Below are positions 1-12,305 of a stretch of 64,000 nucleotides of DNA, piece after piece. The translations under genes and the position numbers were made by a program. The DNA comes from Bactrocera neohumeralis (taxonomy: Eukaryota > Arthropoda > Insecta > Diptera > Tephritidae): NCBI RefSeq assembly GCF_024586455.1, contig NC_065921.1, forward strand, positions 5,766,001 to 5,830,000, given 5' to 3'. Below the pieces are notes generated by a model. It was not told the DNA's origin and searched no databases. It saw nothing but the letters and a program-made list of their open reading frames with translations. Position 1 is the stretch's first letter; the number at the start of each line of letters is the position of its first letter.

Positions 1-640
1 TCTGCTGAGCATTTTCCTTTTTTATTGCTTCTCTACAACAACAAGTGTACATTGGCAGAGTGAAGTTTTCCAACTTGGCACTTTTCTGTTGCTCGTCGCC
101 AACATTTTCGTTTTTCTTATTCCATTATTTTTATGTCGTCACAGAGATTCGGTACAAGCAACCGCGATGACGACGAATGGCTGGCAATATGTGTGCATGT
201 ACACATATGTAAATGTATGTATGTGTGTGTATGTGTTCGAGAAAGGGAAGAGCGGATATGTGATCGGCTGTGGCAATATGAATGCAAGAGCTGACTTCGC
301 AAATAAGTTATGGCTTATGTTTGTGTGGATGTTTTTATTGTTGTTGCCTTTGAATTTGCTTGTTGGCTTGGCACATTTGTTGGTGCTATTTCAGCGTTTT
401 TATCGTGTTATATTCGACTTCAGTTGTTGGCTGTTGTTTTTGTTGGCTATTGCATGTTAACGGCCCATTACGGAAGCAGCAGAATGCGAGAAGGCCAAAT
501 ACGGAGTATTTCATGTTTTTCATGTACTTGTACAACCCATCAATTTCAGAACTACAAACGCGTGTACTTTTTTATTCCATGCAGCGAAATGACAGACTAG
601 ACTAGTCAGGAAAAATATTAATTTATTACTGGAAATATAT
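1..640. other. Left edge, no gene recognised
   Basis: Several short open frames overlap on both strands, rich in Leu, Phe, Val and Cys, as expected from GTTGTTTTTG-type composition. A short TATG/TGTG run lies at about 200-235. No splice-linked or domain-bearing exon is visible. Possibly non-coding flank of a gene outside the window. Confidence 0.5.
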
Positions 641-659
641 ATACTATGAGCAAGAAATA

Positions 660-2475
660 GTAAGACTTTGTTCATAATTCGTAATTTATTCTTCAAAATC
701 TATGTCGCCCCCCCTTAAAGCAATCCCCTTTGGCCCTAATACACTGGTGCCAACGTTTCCTCCAATGCTCGAAACAGTTGCTAAAGTCAATTTCCGGAAT
801 AGCCTTCAGGGTAGCGATTAACGTTTAATGACTTCAATTGACTCAAAAGGGTTCCCCGGAGCGGTCGTTTGAGCTTGCTGAATAGCCAGATGTCACACGG
901 AGCTAAGTCAGGCGAATACGGTGGTTGCGGCACAATATTGGTTGAAAATTTGGCGAAAAACTCACGAAGAATCAACGCAGTATGCGACGGTGCATTATCG
1001 TGGTGGAAAGACCAAGAGTAATTGTATTGCTTGTTGACAGTTTGGCCGTTCGGAAGGGATTCGGAGGGCACCACACCTGGATAATCGAAGAAAACTGTCA
1101 ACATAACCTTGATTTTTGACCTACTTTGACATGGTTTTTTCAGCTTGTCCTCACCTTTGCCACATTACCCGGCCGATTGAACGTCTGTTTCCGGGTTTTG
1201 TCAGGAAAGTAATAGGGCTGAGTCGATTTAAAAAAATGTATTGAACCAATCGTTACAATTCTTTAATTTCCAATCATTGAAGGCGTCACGGAAGGCATTC
1301 TCCAGAATAGCCTTGAGAGCCGAGGTGTATGCTGCTTGGACCCCCTTTGTCGTCTCAATATCACTTTTCAGGCATGGAAACAAAAAAGTCCAGGGGCACA
1401 TCTGGGCTGTAGGGCGGCTGGGATGCCGGCCTTGGTTAGGTAGCTGTTCACAAGAAAGGCTGTGAGAGACGGGGCGTTGTCGTGGTGCAACTTCCAATCG
1501 GCTGCGATGTCTTGTCGGATCTGAATGATCCTTCATTTGAGTCTCTGGAGAACTTCCACGTAAAACGTAACGTTGACGGTTTGTCCAGGACGATCAAATT
1601 CATCGTGGACGATGCCTTTGATGTCAAAAAAGACAATGAGCATCGTTTTTACTTTAGATATGCTCATTCTTCCCTTTTTTGAGCGAGGAGGCCTGGTGCC
1701 ACCGAAACACACCATTTCTTGTTAAAGCAACATCTGGGTAAGCTTGCTTGATCATACGTCTCTGTCGCAGATTTACCGAGTTTCACACAGAATTTAATCG
1801 CCTACCTCTGCTCTAACGAACGCTGCATTTTCAGCTTACACCACTCACAGAAAAACGTCGGGCTAAAATATTTGTCCTGATTCTCCAAATGCTCAGAGAC
1901 AACTGACTAGCCGCTCGTTCGTTAGCTAGGAACGCCCTCTGCCGAATCCTAACAACAATCGCGGCGGAAGAAGATCAGTCCTATTACTTTCCATATAAAC
2001 CCTGTAGATCCAAGATTAACCGCCAGTAGCAATATTTTTCATGAATCCTGGTAATCGGAAAGCATTGTTCCACAGACTTTAACGCGACGCTATTTTTCGA
2101 AAAAATTTTGTGATTTTTGAACAATTGTGTTTTCACTTTTTTTAGGCCCAAGTGAACTTTCAAAATGGTTTTCACTGATCCTTCCGATATTGCATCGACG
2201 TCAGTAAGACTCTGACTGTTAATCGTCGATTCTCAAGCACCAATTCATTTACTCGTATTCTACATATTAACGTGTTGAACATCCGTTGATGTTGATGGCC
2301 GTCTTGCACATAATTCGTCGTCAACGCGTTCTCGACCCTCTTTGAATAATTTGTAGCAATCAAAAACACTTGCTCGCGACAAAAAATTATCACCGAAAGC
2401 CTTTTCCAACATTCTGAACTTTTCGGCACCAAAAATGGCCTCAGCTATAAAATATACACACATACAAGTACTCAA
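660..2475 (-). mobile_element. Mariner transposon remnant (outer), interrupted by a second mariner
   Basis: On the minus strand the N-terminal half of a mariner transposase reads at about 2475-2010, with the helix-turn-helix region (MLEKAFGDNFLSRASVFDCYKLF-like, then RRPSTST). The C-terminal half follows at about 1190-700, with the D34D-type motifs HHDNAPSHTA and YSPDLAPCD. The halves are separated by another element at 1192-2005. Matching the intact order in the related copy at 7203-7945 shows that the break falls just after the TTGGATCTA segment. Stops and frameshifts make it inactive. Family assignment rests on the motifs; the outer ends are not resolved. Confidence 0.8.
1192..2005 (-). 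mobile_element. Internally deleted mariner inserted in another mariner
   Basis: The ends are recognisable mariner termini: CAGGGTTTATATGGAAAGTA read inward from 2005 on the minus strand, and a version of GTCAGGAAAGTAATAGG at about 1200-1216 on the plus strand. The same termini occur at 20800 and at 46015/47921. Inside, the minus strand keeps N-terminal and catalytic-region transposase pieces in several frames, such as the region around 1480-1700 encoding a FFDIKGIVHDEF block. TA dinucleotides fit the usual mariner target. About 0.8 kb against a usual 1.3 kb indicates internal deletions. Non-functional. Confidence 0.8.
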
Positions 2476-3390
2476 CGATTTTTTTATTTTTTATCAGATG
2501 ACAATTTGGTTTGCGAAATATCTCGGCGCTTCAAAAAAACTATAAAAGATACTAGATCGCACGATTTGTTTTTACAGTTAACAACATTAAATGGAAAAAA
2601 ATGGTTTCATCAGTTTTTCCTTGATATTCTCGTATCTAAATATTGAGAGATGTTTTGTGAATAATTAACAATTCACAGATTTCGAATATCTCTTATAGTT
2701 TCGTCAGAAATGTTAGAAAACTTAACAGAATCGTGCCTAGGTTTGGCAAACAAACTACTTTGAGAAAACACATTTAACGCTGACTGACCGTCATGAATAG
2801 TCAGCTCGAGACCGTATTTAAACCGTATGGGATATCTCGTAAATCTATAAGATTTCGATGAAATTCTTTATACTCCATATTTCTAGTTATGTCCACATTA
2901 GAAATATCCGAAAAAACAAAATTTTCAGACAGTGAAACTAGACGACTCCCTTAACTAGACAAAAAATACTAGTTTGTAGCCTGACTTTTATAAAATAGTT
3001 TGTAACTAGTTTGTTTAACGACAGGGCTTACGCCTTATTTTAAGCATAAATAAGTAAACATATAAATATGGAAACGCCGCACATGTGCCCCTATAGATAT
3101 GTACATACATATGTATGTATGCATATGTACGTGTGTATGCCGAGTTTCTGCCATTTGTTGGCTAGTAATCACTTGCACATGCTTGCATGGTCACTCGGCC
3201 AATAAATCATAACGGAATGTGTATACAAAATATTTGAGTTAATAAACATCTCATAAAATCGCTGGCACATTGTTTTCGAAAATTATGTTGTAACATGGCG
3301 TAGTTATTACATTTGGAATCATTGGTATGCATATACCGTTAGTGTGTTTGTGATGTATTCGTATTTGCACATTCATATTTTATGGGCTTG
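2476..3390. other. AT-rich intergenic DNA
   Basis: No gene seen. AT-rich sequence with a TATG/TACA microsatellite at about 3098-3145. Confidence 0.6.
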
Positions 3391-3394
3391 AATA

Positions 3395-4230
3395 TTTGCA
3401 TCGCTTCACCTTTGAAATAAACTTGTATACAGTGTGGGAAATCGAAATATTTATTATTTCAGATTCAGACAGACAGAATTGGTCTTATGATGCTATTTAT
3501 ACACCATCTAGTATACTCTGTGTAACCTATACATACAGCAATTGGTTGACGGATATACAGATAACCATCGGATGCAACATTTTCGTCGATAAGAATGATA
3601 TAATTCACAATTTTTCAAATAGCGGTGACCACAAAATTTAACTATGGAGCTCACTACATCAACATCAATAACAATTACAATAATATACCAGTTTGGAACA
3701 AAAAAACTAATTCGATTAAGAGTTCACTAACTAAACTACGAAGAGAGCTATAGAGATTTCATTGAACTATCACAAATTCTTCGCGACAGACATTACGGAT
3801 TCAATTTGGCCTTCCTGCAGTCAACTTCGACTATTGGTTTCCGTTAAAATGTATGGCTATTGGCCAATTAAATTTCAACAATTGTGAACCTTACTACAGA
3901 GCCAGAACTACATATGTCTCATCCATGCTAAAGATGACAATTTACCTGCACACACCATGTTGACACCGGGAACCAACTGAAAGCCGGTCATTGAATTAAT
4001 TCCAGCTGCTTAGCGTTTCGAACTTATTGCAGCGTTCTTCACCATACCATCATCTAACAAACTATTATTGGCAGGCGTACCTATACTTTCATAGAGCCAA
4101 TATACTATATTTAGCGATAAGTTCCTCCAATAACACCGCTATAGCAGTAGAAGACAACCGATGCTATCCGAGGTGGATTTTAAAGCGACACTTAAAAAAC
4201 AAATTAAAAAAATTCGAAGCTTAAATCGTC
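3395..4230 (+). mobile_element. Possible degraded retroelement fragment
   Basis: Two open frames (3396-3641 and 4027-4224) read in the plus direction. The second contains AVEDNRCYPRWILKRHLKNK, which resembles a segment upstream of the reverse transcriptase in some insect non-LTR elements. No catalytic motif is present. The assignment is tentative; it could equally be unrelated unique sequence. Confidence 0.3.
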
Positions 4231-4664
4231 ACTGAATTGGATTAATACCCGTGCAAATCTTAAAGAAAGTTTTCAATATTAGTTCTTGACCTTGATAGTT
4301 CACAATCAACGAATTTTCCGAGAAATTTGCGGTCATTTGACAGGACCATTTCACAAAATTAACGAGTCGCTAAACTTTACACACAAGATGCTCATGGGTA
4401 GAGGTAAGACATGTGGCGGCGCATCATCTTGTTGGAAATAGAGATCGCCCGCGTCGGTTTCACCAAATTTCAGGAAAAAAGGTCTTTTGGCCGTCGTGTT
4501 TTAACGAAATAAAGTCCGATGATGCCGCCATCCCACAATCCACACCGATTTCATACAAATCCGTAAAAAACATGGCCGCCACGAGCTGTATGCAGGCTAA
4601 CAGACGAGGCAGGCCGATATAAAGACGGGCATGGCTAAATCAACGCAGTTCATCACAATGGTCA
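4231..4664. repeat. Degenerate repeat DNA ending in a dispersed-repeat tail
   Basis: The stretch holds no intact gene. Its right end (about 4620-4660, GACGGGCATGGCTAAATCAA) matches the tail of a dispersed repeat seen again in other copies in this window (compare the minus strand around 44190-44210). The 4400-4620 part may be a decayed DNA transposon, but I could not assign it. Confidence 0.4.
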
Positions 4665-5560
4665 CTTGTATACATATAGCACATATTTTGGACCGGACCT
4701 TATCAGTGTGGCTTTAGAGCTGAAAAATCAACAACCAAACATACATATATTCACCATGCGCCAAATCTTGGAAAAGACCCGTAAAAGGAGAATCGACGCA
4801 CACCACCGCTTCGGCAATTTCAATGCGGCTTCGACAGCACGAAAAGAAACTACCTTTATGCCGCGTTATCTGAATTTGGTATTCCCGCAAAACTAATATG
4901 GCTGTGTAAACTGACGTTGAGCAATACTAAAAGCTCCGTCAAGATCGGGAAGGACCTCTCCGAGCCAAACCAATGGATACCAAATGTGGTTTCAGACAAG
5001 GCGGCTAACTATCGTGCGACTTCTTCAATCTACTCGTGGAGAAAATAATTCGAGCTGCAGAGCTAACTGGAGAAGGTACCATCTTTTCTGCTTTCTCCTG
5101 ATTGGAAATGGGTCTGGTTGTAAACGAGGGCATAGTGAAATATCTCCTGTCATCAAACAAACAGTCGTCGCACTCGTAACTTGGCTCCCACGTTATTGTT
5201 GATTGTCACAACTTAAAAATCGTAGATAATTTCGTATATCTTGGAAACAGTATTGAGACCAACAACAATGTCAGCGTCGAAATCCAAGGCAGAATAACTC
5301 TTGCCTACCTTCTATCGAGTAGGCAATAGAGAAGTAAAGTCCTCTCTCGACGAACCAAAACCCACATTATTCCGATCCTGCTATATGGTGCAGAGACATG
5401 AACGATGACAAGAACTGATGAGTCGACATAACGAGTTTTCGAGAGAAAGGTTCTGCGGAAAATGTATGGTCCTTTGTGCATTGGCAACGGCGAATACCAC
5501 AGTCGATGGAACGATGCGCTGCACAAGATGTACGCTCCCATTGACATTGGTAGAATAATG
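4665..5560 (+). mobile_element. Non-LTR (LINE) retrotransposon reverse transcriptase remnant
   Basis: Frame-shifted pieces of a reverse transcriptase read along the plus strand: a TMRQILEKTRKRRIDAHH block near 4755, a GFRQGG block near 4990, FFNLLVEKIIRAAEL near 5020, then the post-RT segment (VDNFVYLGNSIETNN near 5225) and a C-terminal RVFERKVLRKMYGPLCIGN block near 5430-5490. The YADD box is deleted between GTIFSAFS and the GLVVNEG segment. The same family is better preserved at 29500-30730 and 53340-54060. Dead copy. Confidence 0.8.
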
Positions 5561-5935
5561 CCCCTTAATGACTCGGGAACATGTGGAATAAACCTAAATC
5601 CATTTTGTGAAAATTTGCCAAATGCGGCAATATTTTGGGACTGCCTCATATAAAGTTCGCTTTAAACCCTACGCCCTTTCTATTTGGAAGATAATTAAAT
5701 GCAGAAACATATTTCTTGTTTTGGGCTGAAATTTACAAAATTAAAACAGCTTTACGACGTCGCTAGTCCATGGCGTGAGCTCTACAACAAAACAGCTAAT
5801 AAGCACATCAAAGAAGAAGCTAAACGCCACCAATCGGCGACTGGCGTATCGAATGCTGATGGCAGACGACGCATTCAACTGAAACAAAAGCCGAAACAAC
5901 AAAAACAAAACCAATAATGAAAACAATCAACAGGA
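5561..5935. other. Short intergenic stretch
   Basis: Follows the LINE remnant. It has an open frame of 72 codons at 5699-5917 that ends in a Lys/Gln-rich run from CAA/AAA repeats. I see no domain and do not call it a gene. Confidence 0.5.
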
Positions 5936-6012
5936 ACATATGTACATATATGTGCATATGTATGTAAATATATGTATGTACACACACACACATATATACA
6001 TATGTATGTATT
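5936..6012. repeat. TATG/CATA microsatellite
   Basis: Alternating ATATGTACATATGTGCATATG-type units followed by a short CA run at about 5981-5991. Simple-sequence DNA of the kind found throughout the window. Confidence 0.85.
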
Positions 6013-6700
6013 TATACTATAGCACTGCAGTAATTGCAACAGCGATAACAACAAAAGCCAAATAGCGGCAACGACCCCTCCAGGCAGGGCAAAGCCAACA
6101 TAAAGTTTTTATATCTGACAGAGTTCCGCCCACAGAACGGCAACGTATAGCATACAGGAGAAGGCACAAAGAAGTGAAAAGAACAACAGAAGTGAATAGC
6201 AGCCGAAGAGCGGCAAAGCCACCTAGTGACAGTTGTTGGCTTGCATATGCGCTGCCATGCAGTGTAGCAATAACAAAAGCAATAACAAAAGCAACAACCA
6301 AAACAAAACCGTCTCTATGAAAGCTACCAATGCTAAAAGCACGCCAGCCAAAACAACAGTCACAGCATTATTAAATGCAATGAAAGCAATAAAGACCAGA
6401 GGGACAGCCGCCACGCAGCCAAAGTGCCAGCCACAGCCACAGCCGCAGTCGCAGAACCACAAGAGCCGTCACCGCCAACGCCGCATATGGAATCGAACAC
6501 TACAAAGGCATTCGACGCATAGCACAGCGCAAGCCAAGCCAACCAAAATAACAACAACAACAATAACAGACAAGTATAGTTGTGCGTTTGGTTGGCTACG
6601 AAGCCAACTAAGTAAACACCAAACAAGCTGTCGCACAGTCAATTACAGACAGGGTGTAGGCATTCGACGTGCTTCATACACGAGATAGAGGGTAATACAT
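6013..6700. other. CAA/AGC-rich unique sequence
   Basis: GC-richer than its flanks, with CAACAACAA and CAGCCACAGCC runs. A 151-codon plus-strand frame (6233-6688) and two overlapping minus-strand frames coexist. All have low-complexity products (Asn/Lys/Gln or Leu/Val/Cys), so composition rather than coding explains them. Could be conserved non-coding DNA. Confidence 0.45.
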
Positions 6701-7202
6701 GACAACAATGTAGGTGAGAGGTACAACAAATATTGTAAATTTCAGCCTACGACAAAACCCTATTTGTAAACCATAACTACGAAAACCGAATCTACATTCA
6801 TCCGCGAAAAAATTAAAGAAATTTTTACGAAATTACGAAACTGAGTAAAATTTAAATGCTATTTTTTGGTTCTTAATGTCTTTCACTCAAAGGTTGCCGT
6901 TAGCAAGCTACCAAAAGGATAGTAGATCTACCTTTGAACATATTTTTACAGAATGTCCAATGTTCATTTTATAGGACCTCATTGAAACATTGAAACGTTG
7001 AATAGAAGCAATTCAACTCCAATTTAACCAAACAACAACTAATTTCAGTTGAAGTTTCATTGATGTTGACAACCAAAACAAAATAAAATTTTACAGATAA
7101 TTAAGCGGCCGGAAATTTTTAAACGAAAAAACAAATCAAAAAGAACAACTAAAACATTTGATCATATTTAACAATTTTGCATATACATATTTGTTATAAA
7201 CC
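6701..7202. other. AT-rich intergenic DNA
   Basis: No gene, repeat end or structured element recognised. Confidence 0.6.
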
Positions 7203-7945
7203 TTAACTATGATGACCTTCAGTGAACTTTGCTTTTTTTTAAATTTCGTTCAAATTTTCGACGTCGACGTTTAATATTCAAAGATCTTACTGGCATCGTT
7301 GGATTAAAGGACGAATCAGTGAAAACCATTTTGAAAGATCATTTGAGCCTAAGAAAAGTGAAAGAACAGTCTTGGATCTATGCTTACGACTCGAAAACAA
7401 ACGATCAATCGACCGAATATCGTGTCAAGGGTGAGCTGAAGCCGAAGAAACCAAGTCGAAGCAGGTCAAAAACCACAGTTTTCTTCGATTATCGAGGTGT
7501 GGTGCACACCGAAATCCTTCCAACCGGCCAAACTGTCAACAAGGAATACTATTTGAGTGTTATGCGACGTTTGCGTAAAACTACTTGTATTCGTAGAAGG
7601 AAGTTGGAATTATGGGCACCACTATAATGCATCGTCGCATACTGCATTGATTCTTCGTGAGTTTTTCGCCAAAATCTCAACCAATATCGTGCCGCAAGCA
7701 CCGCATTCGTATTTAGCTCCGTGTGACTTCTGGCTATTCTGCAAACTCCAACGACCGCCCCGTGGAAATCATTTTGAATCAATTGAAAACATTAAACGTG
7801 AATCGCTACGCGTATTGAAGGCTAATCCGAAAATTGACTTTAACAACTGTTTCGAGGATTGGAAGAAATGTTGGAACAAGTGTAGTGGAACCAAGGCCAA
7901 AACTGATAGGCTGCGCATACGAAAAATCCTTTCGAAACTTCAACT
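7203..7945 (+). mobile_element. Mariner transposase remnant
   Basis: Plus-strand transposase pieces in order: SVKTILKDHLSLRKVKEQ (second helix-turn-helix), then KPSRSRSKTTVFFDYRGVVH (first catalytic Asp, the FFDYRGVVH block), then HHYNASSHTALILREFF (Asp of HHDNA replaced by Tyr) and LAPCDFWLF with its Asp, closing with NCFEDWKKCWNKC. The N-terminus is missing and there is a frameshift near 7600. The loss of the second catalytic Asp shows that the copy is dead. It is the same family as the outer mariner at 660-2475. Confidence 0.85.
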
Positions 7946-8650
7946 AAAAACAGTTGGACTGGAAGCCATAATAGGGGCTAATATTTCTGTCGGTTCTATA
8001 TAAAGTTTTGGGTAAAATTACGCCCATTGTAAGTCGGTACAACCGGTATGAATGTCGTATGATTAAAATATGTATAGTAATCCGCAAACACTTAAGACTT
8101 GGACAAAATCTCTTAAGAATGTACATACTATTCCCGAAAGGTTAACCCTCGAAAATGTGTAAAATTGGAAACCCTTCCTTAAAATTATTTGGGTAAAACG
8201 GGCTGTGACGCCATTTGATGAGGTGGTTTCATATGTAGAGTGCAAAGCCTTCCAGTATTAGTTATAGATAATGTAAACACTCGATTAGACAGATGTAGCA
8301 CCATTCAAGAAACATAGAAAATAGTTTCCTAGTATACTTACTTTTACCAAGAATGTATGTACTTGAAAACTTTGATTCCAGAAATTTATCTTTGAAAGAC
8401 TAGAGTTTAAAACTCAAGGGTTTAAAGCGGATATGTTTAATAAGAATATATTGTATTTTCAGGGCGAGGGAACTCGCTGCATTACTTCGTAGAAGAAATA
8501 ATTTATATCAGCCGCTCATAGATCAATGGGATTTCTGGAACTCTTCAACGGAACTATTTCCTAGAAATATCTTTTTTGTTCGAAACATCAAAGTAAAAGG
8601 TTATACTAACATTAGTATAGAAATTTGTTCACTAACTTCCAAAGCAGCCG
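7946..8650. other. AT-rich intergenic DNA
   Basis: Nothing recognised beyond short chance frames. Confidence 0.55.
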
Positions 8651-9700
8651 TAACACTACACTGCACACAGGTGGAGGAAGTTCACTTCGACTTCACTTAA
8701 GAAAAGGCAAATGTGCGCTGCGAACCGTCAGCTGAACTGGCGACAGGTAAAAAGCACCGAGATGCCTTAATGAGAGACAAGTGTATGCCGAACGACAGTT
8801 GTTGCTCAAAGTATTATGTTTTTGCTTTTGTTTTGGAGTTAAATGAATGTGCGAACGCACAAATAACAACAAAACAACACCACATATCGCATGCCAATAG
8901 GCGAACGGACAACCGAACAACCAACCAGCTCGACACAGCAAGCAGCCACCATCCAGTTGCAAAGTGCCGTCCAACGTGCACCACTTAAGCGCACATTGCC
9001 TTTGGACGGTCAGTCAAGTCGACAACCGACAGACGGCAAATATGACTGCCTCATAGCCTCGCAGTTCGGTCGAGTCTTTGCGTGCCGGCGCTGGCTTGGC
9101 CTCGCCTCACCGGGCTTGGTTGCCTGCCTGCCTGCCTGCCTGTGGCCGGGCATGAGGTCGGCTGTCGTGGCGTGGCGCCCAATGAAGCCGCAAAACTGAG
9201 CTGAACTGGGCTGAAACACGCCAACTAAGCGGCGCAAGCATCGTATGTTTCTATATATCATATGTATAAACAAATGCATATTCCAATGTACGTGTGTATG
9301 TATGCATAAATATATATTATATGAACCACGTGTGTATTTGTTCGATACAAAATGGCAAATTGCCATTGCTTCAGCTAAGGAACGCAGAATGTAAGGAAAG
9401 ACTGCTGGCGCGGGTGTGACCAAAGTAGATGAGCATCGGTGTTGACGTTGCGCACGAATGAAAATAAAATCCGCAAATTTTGGTTGGGTCAGAAGCTCAA
9501 ATTCTCGCTCTTGCCTTTCTTCAACCCGCCGGCCGCCAACACACATACAATGCGGTATATCTGCATGGTCAGCTGCCACCTTTCACATCAGCCAGAACAC
9601 AATCAACCAGCAACTCTACACGGATGTCCAAACAACAAATCCCACTATTGTACATACTATTGGACCGTTAGTCTAACAAGGTTCTCATGCTAACGTTTGA
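8651..9700. other. GC-richer island with overlapping open frames, no recognised gene
   Basis: Composition is clearly richer in G and C than the flanks, with open frames on both strands (for example 189 codons on the minus strand at 9010-9579 and 102 on the plus strand at 8891-9199). They overlap each other, are rich in His, Arg, Cys and Ser, and show no domain. A five-unit TGCC run sits at 9121-9140. Most likely regulatory or untranslated DNA; an exon of an unknown gene is not excluded. Confidence 0.4.
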
Positions 9701-10990
9701 CCATTCGTGTCTAGTTGAAGAAACTAAAGCAATTTCGAGTGCACCTTGCTGAACTTTTGGCTTCACATACACCCCGCGTTGACTCCCCGAAGTCTCGTTG
9801 AGCCAATTTTGTGTTGTTTCCTCTATGCTTTTCGTATGGCCGTGTGAATTGTCAGGTGGACAGCGGAAAATCACATCAATAGAGCTGTGTGAACAAAAAC
9901 TTGTCGAGATTAAATCACTAATGCGGCAAGATATTATTGTTGGTGGAAAAATGACAGCAAAACTTTTCTTGTCGTGCCAACGAAACCATTTGAAATCGGA
10001 GCACAGTTTTTGGTAGACTTTTTAGACAATAAAAACCCTGAAATGAAGATATGCAGTCATATTTGGTTCTGTTTTGTGCCAGAAGACATGAAAGAAATAA
10101 AAATCATATTTAAATGGAAGTACTATTGTCATGTAGCTTTTTGATCTATTTCAGGTACAATTATTCATGCTGTTGCATAAATTAAAGTAAAATATAGAAA
10201 ACATTAGCAACCATCGTTAGGGGTGGTTTCCTGAAAAAAATTTAGGTTAATAATCATAATTGTTAAACTCGAATTATCGAATAGAAAATAAGTTTACGAT
10301 TTCATCCATTAATAAACCTTTGAAATATTAAATAATCGCTGAAAGTTTGAGACGAATGTATGTAGCTCGAATTTTAACAGGCAACTTGCATTCAATACAT
10401 TTGTAAACATTAACATAATTGGTTCTAACTTTTCGTATATGATTTGAAATTAGTGAACTCTGAACGCAGTCTGTATAAATACGACCTGGTCCCTCGCCTT
10501 TTGAGAAAACGATCTGACATGTTCCCTAAAGAAGTTTCTCAATTTTCGTAACCTCCGAACTAAACGATCAAAGTTCAATCTTCACATGGAAAATTTGTTT
10601 GCATTACAAGATATCGAAAAACCTCATATTAGTTATACCCATTTTACACGCAAAGAGACACTGTTATGAGTAAAACACGCTCTCTTATTTTCATTGAGAT
10701 AAGTAACATATTGGCCGATATAATTGATTGTTATACAGTCCGCCGGAAGTTCAAAAATCTTTATATTAGGTATAGGGAAGAATTGACCGAATTCAAGCCT
10801 TTTTTAACACACAGGCATTCTATAATCAAGACAAGATTCTTTCTTAACTCAAATTATATATTTCAGACATTGATCGATATTTTAGGTGTATGTATGTACT
10901 AGAACCCACATATTTGGTAGCTTCAAAAGTTTTATAGTAGTTCGATTTAGACAATTAGACGTGCAAAATTTCATCTCGTAATATTAATTA
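9701..10990. other. Intergenic DNA
   Basis: Two short plus-strand frames (9798-10016, 10666-10902) without domains. The rest is AT-rich with no recognised structure. Confidence 0.5.
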
Positions 10991-11640
10991 CTTCTAGATA
11001 AGTATACAGTGAAAGTGAAATATCCATGTGAAATTTTAAATTGTGTTATACGGTAAGAATGTTATAAGATAAGAATGCCAGTAGAATGTCATCTACTGAA
11101 TGTGGTTGAAATCGGTCTAGCAAGTCCCGAGATATGTATATTATATCTCCTAAAAGTAGGCAGTACCACAACCGTTGTATATTTTTGACCTCGGCTCCTA
11201 TAAAGCTCTCTCATACTTTTGCGAGGGTACAATATAATGTCTCTGGCGTCTCAAGTTATCGATTTATCGCACTCTTAGTACTTTTTAACAGAACCGTTAT
11301 ATAGGGAGTGAGCGGGGTTGTCATCCGATTTCATCCATTTTTACCATGAAAGTAGGGAAGCTTATAGAAATTGTTTTGAGTGAGTTTGGTTGTCTTGAAT
11401 GGTTTGGGAGATATGTACATTAAAAATTTTATAGGATGGTTCCACGTCCACTTTTTTAAATGTTCAGCACACATCTGCCCCTTGCTACTACAAACCTCTG
11501 TTCCAAGTTACATTAATTAATTTTTTGCTTAGTTATGGCACTTCATGTTTTTTCGATTAATGGCACTTCAGAGGAACGTGACACAAGTTCATTACAGCTA
11601 TTAAAAGTCATTCACTGAAAACTCTGTAGCCCTCAGGCAA
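10991..11640 (+). repeat. Dispersed repeat, family 1 copy
   Basis: Contains blocks shared with 13640-14225: ACCGTTATATAGGGAG followed by GCGGGGTT, then GATGTACATTAAA and CTTAGTTATGGCA, in the same order and orientation. The family is non-coding and I cannot name it. Boundaries are approximate. Confidence 0.6.
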
Positions 11641-11830
11641 GGCTTATAAAAAGGGTGTGAAAAATTTAGCGAAACGTTGGCATGCATGTATTTGAAATTA
11701 AATGAAATAAGATTTACTACTATGAACAGCTTTATCAGCACATATGAGTCACTATGAACTAGGAAAAATCAGGTGTACATATATATAAGTAAACTTTTGC
11801 TTTATAACTATTATGACATAATAGACATAA
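11641..11830. other. Short AT-rich spacer
   Basis: No feature seen. Confidence 0.5.
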
Positions 11831-12046
11831 GTCAGGAGAGTAAAAAGAATGAATCATTTCACGTCCTTCCTGATTGTCCCGTCTTTGAACTATGGTTTTT
11901 TGTACTAGCAAGTCGATTTAAGAGAGGCCGTCTAATTTAATATGAGGTTAAATCAAATCGATTTGCTGGTACAAAAAACTATAGTTCAAAGATAGGACAG
12001 TCAGGAGAGACGTGCAGAAATGAATCATTCTTTCCATTCTTCTGAC
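11831..12046. repeat. Foldback hairpin (long inverted repeat, about 216 bp)
   Basis: The left arm (11831-11925 or so) starts GTCAGGAGAG and contains AAAGAATGAATCATTTC and TTTGAACTATGGTTTTTTGT. The right arm is its near-exact reverse complement, with ACAAAAAACTATAGTTCAAA and GAAATGAATCATTCTTT, and ends TCTGAC at 12046. The arms are close to 95 bp with a short loop near 11926-11950. ATAA on both sides may be a target duplication. It is likely a foldback/MITE-type element; transcribed, it would form long double-stranded RNA. Confidence 0.8.
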
Positions 12047-12305
12047 ATAAAAGCTAAAGATCGAATTTTACTAAGCAGTAGTTAAAAGTTTGGAATTTGA
12101 GTTAATTTTTCTATTTTATTCACTCTTCTTTGTGCGAAGATACAGAATAAAATTTGCAAAGCGAATAGCAAGAATACACAAAAATGTACCTAGTGAAACC
12201 ATTCATCCGATTTGATCCCTTTATGGAACAAGGATGCACTGTTATTAGAAAGAAGCGTTCTCTGATTTTCACTACGAAAACCCACAAATTGACCGATGTA
12301 TACTC
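12047..12305. other. Short spacer with a chance open frame
   Basis: A 62-codon plus-strand frame begins at 12184 and shows no domain. Confidence 0.5.

Noticed and set aside
5936..6012. Tandem TATG arrays as a CRISPR-like or satellite array
   Set aside because: Simple-sequence microsatellites without repeat-spacer structure; eukaryotic context.
6233..6688. 151-codon frame rich in Asn, Lys and Gln
   Set aside because: Driven by CAA/AAC/AAA repeats, with overlapping frames on the other strand; no evidence of selection on coding.
9010..9579. 189-codon minus-strand frame as a gene
   Set aside because: His/Arg/Cys-rich with no domain and competing frames on the plus strand; kept only as an unresolved island.
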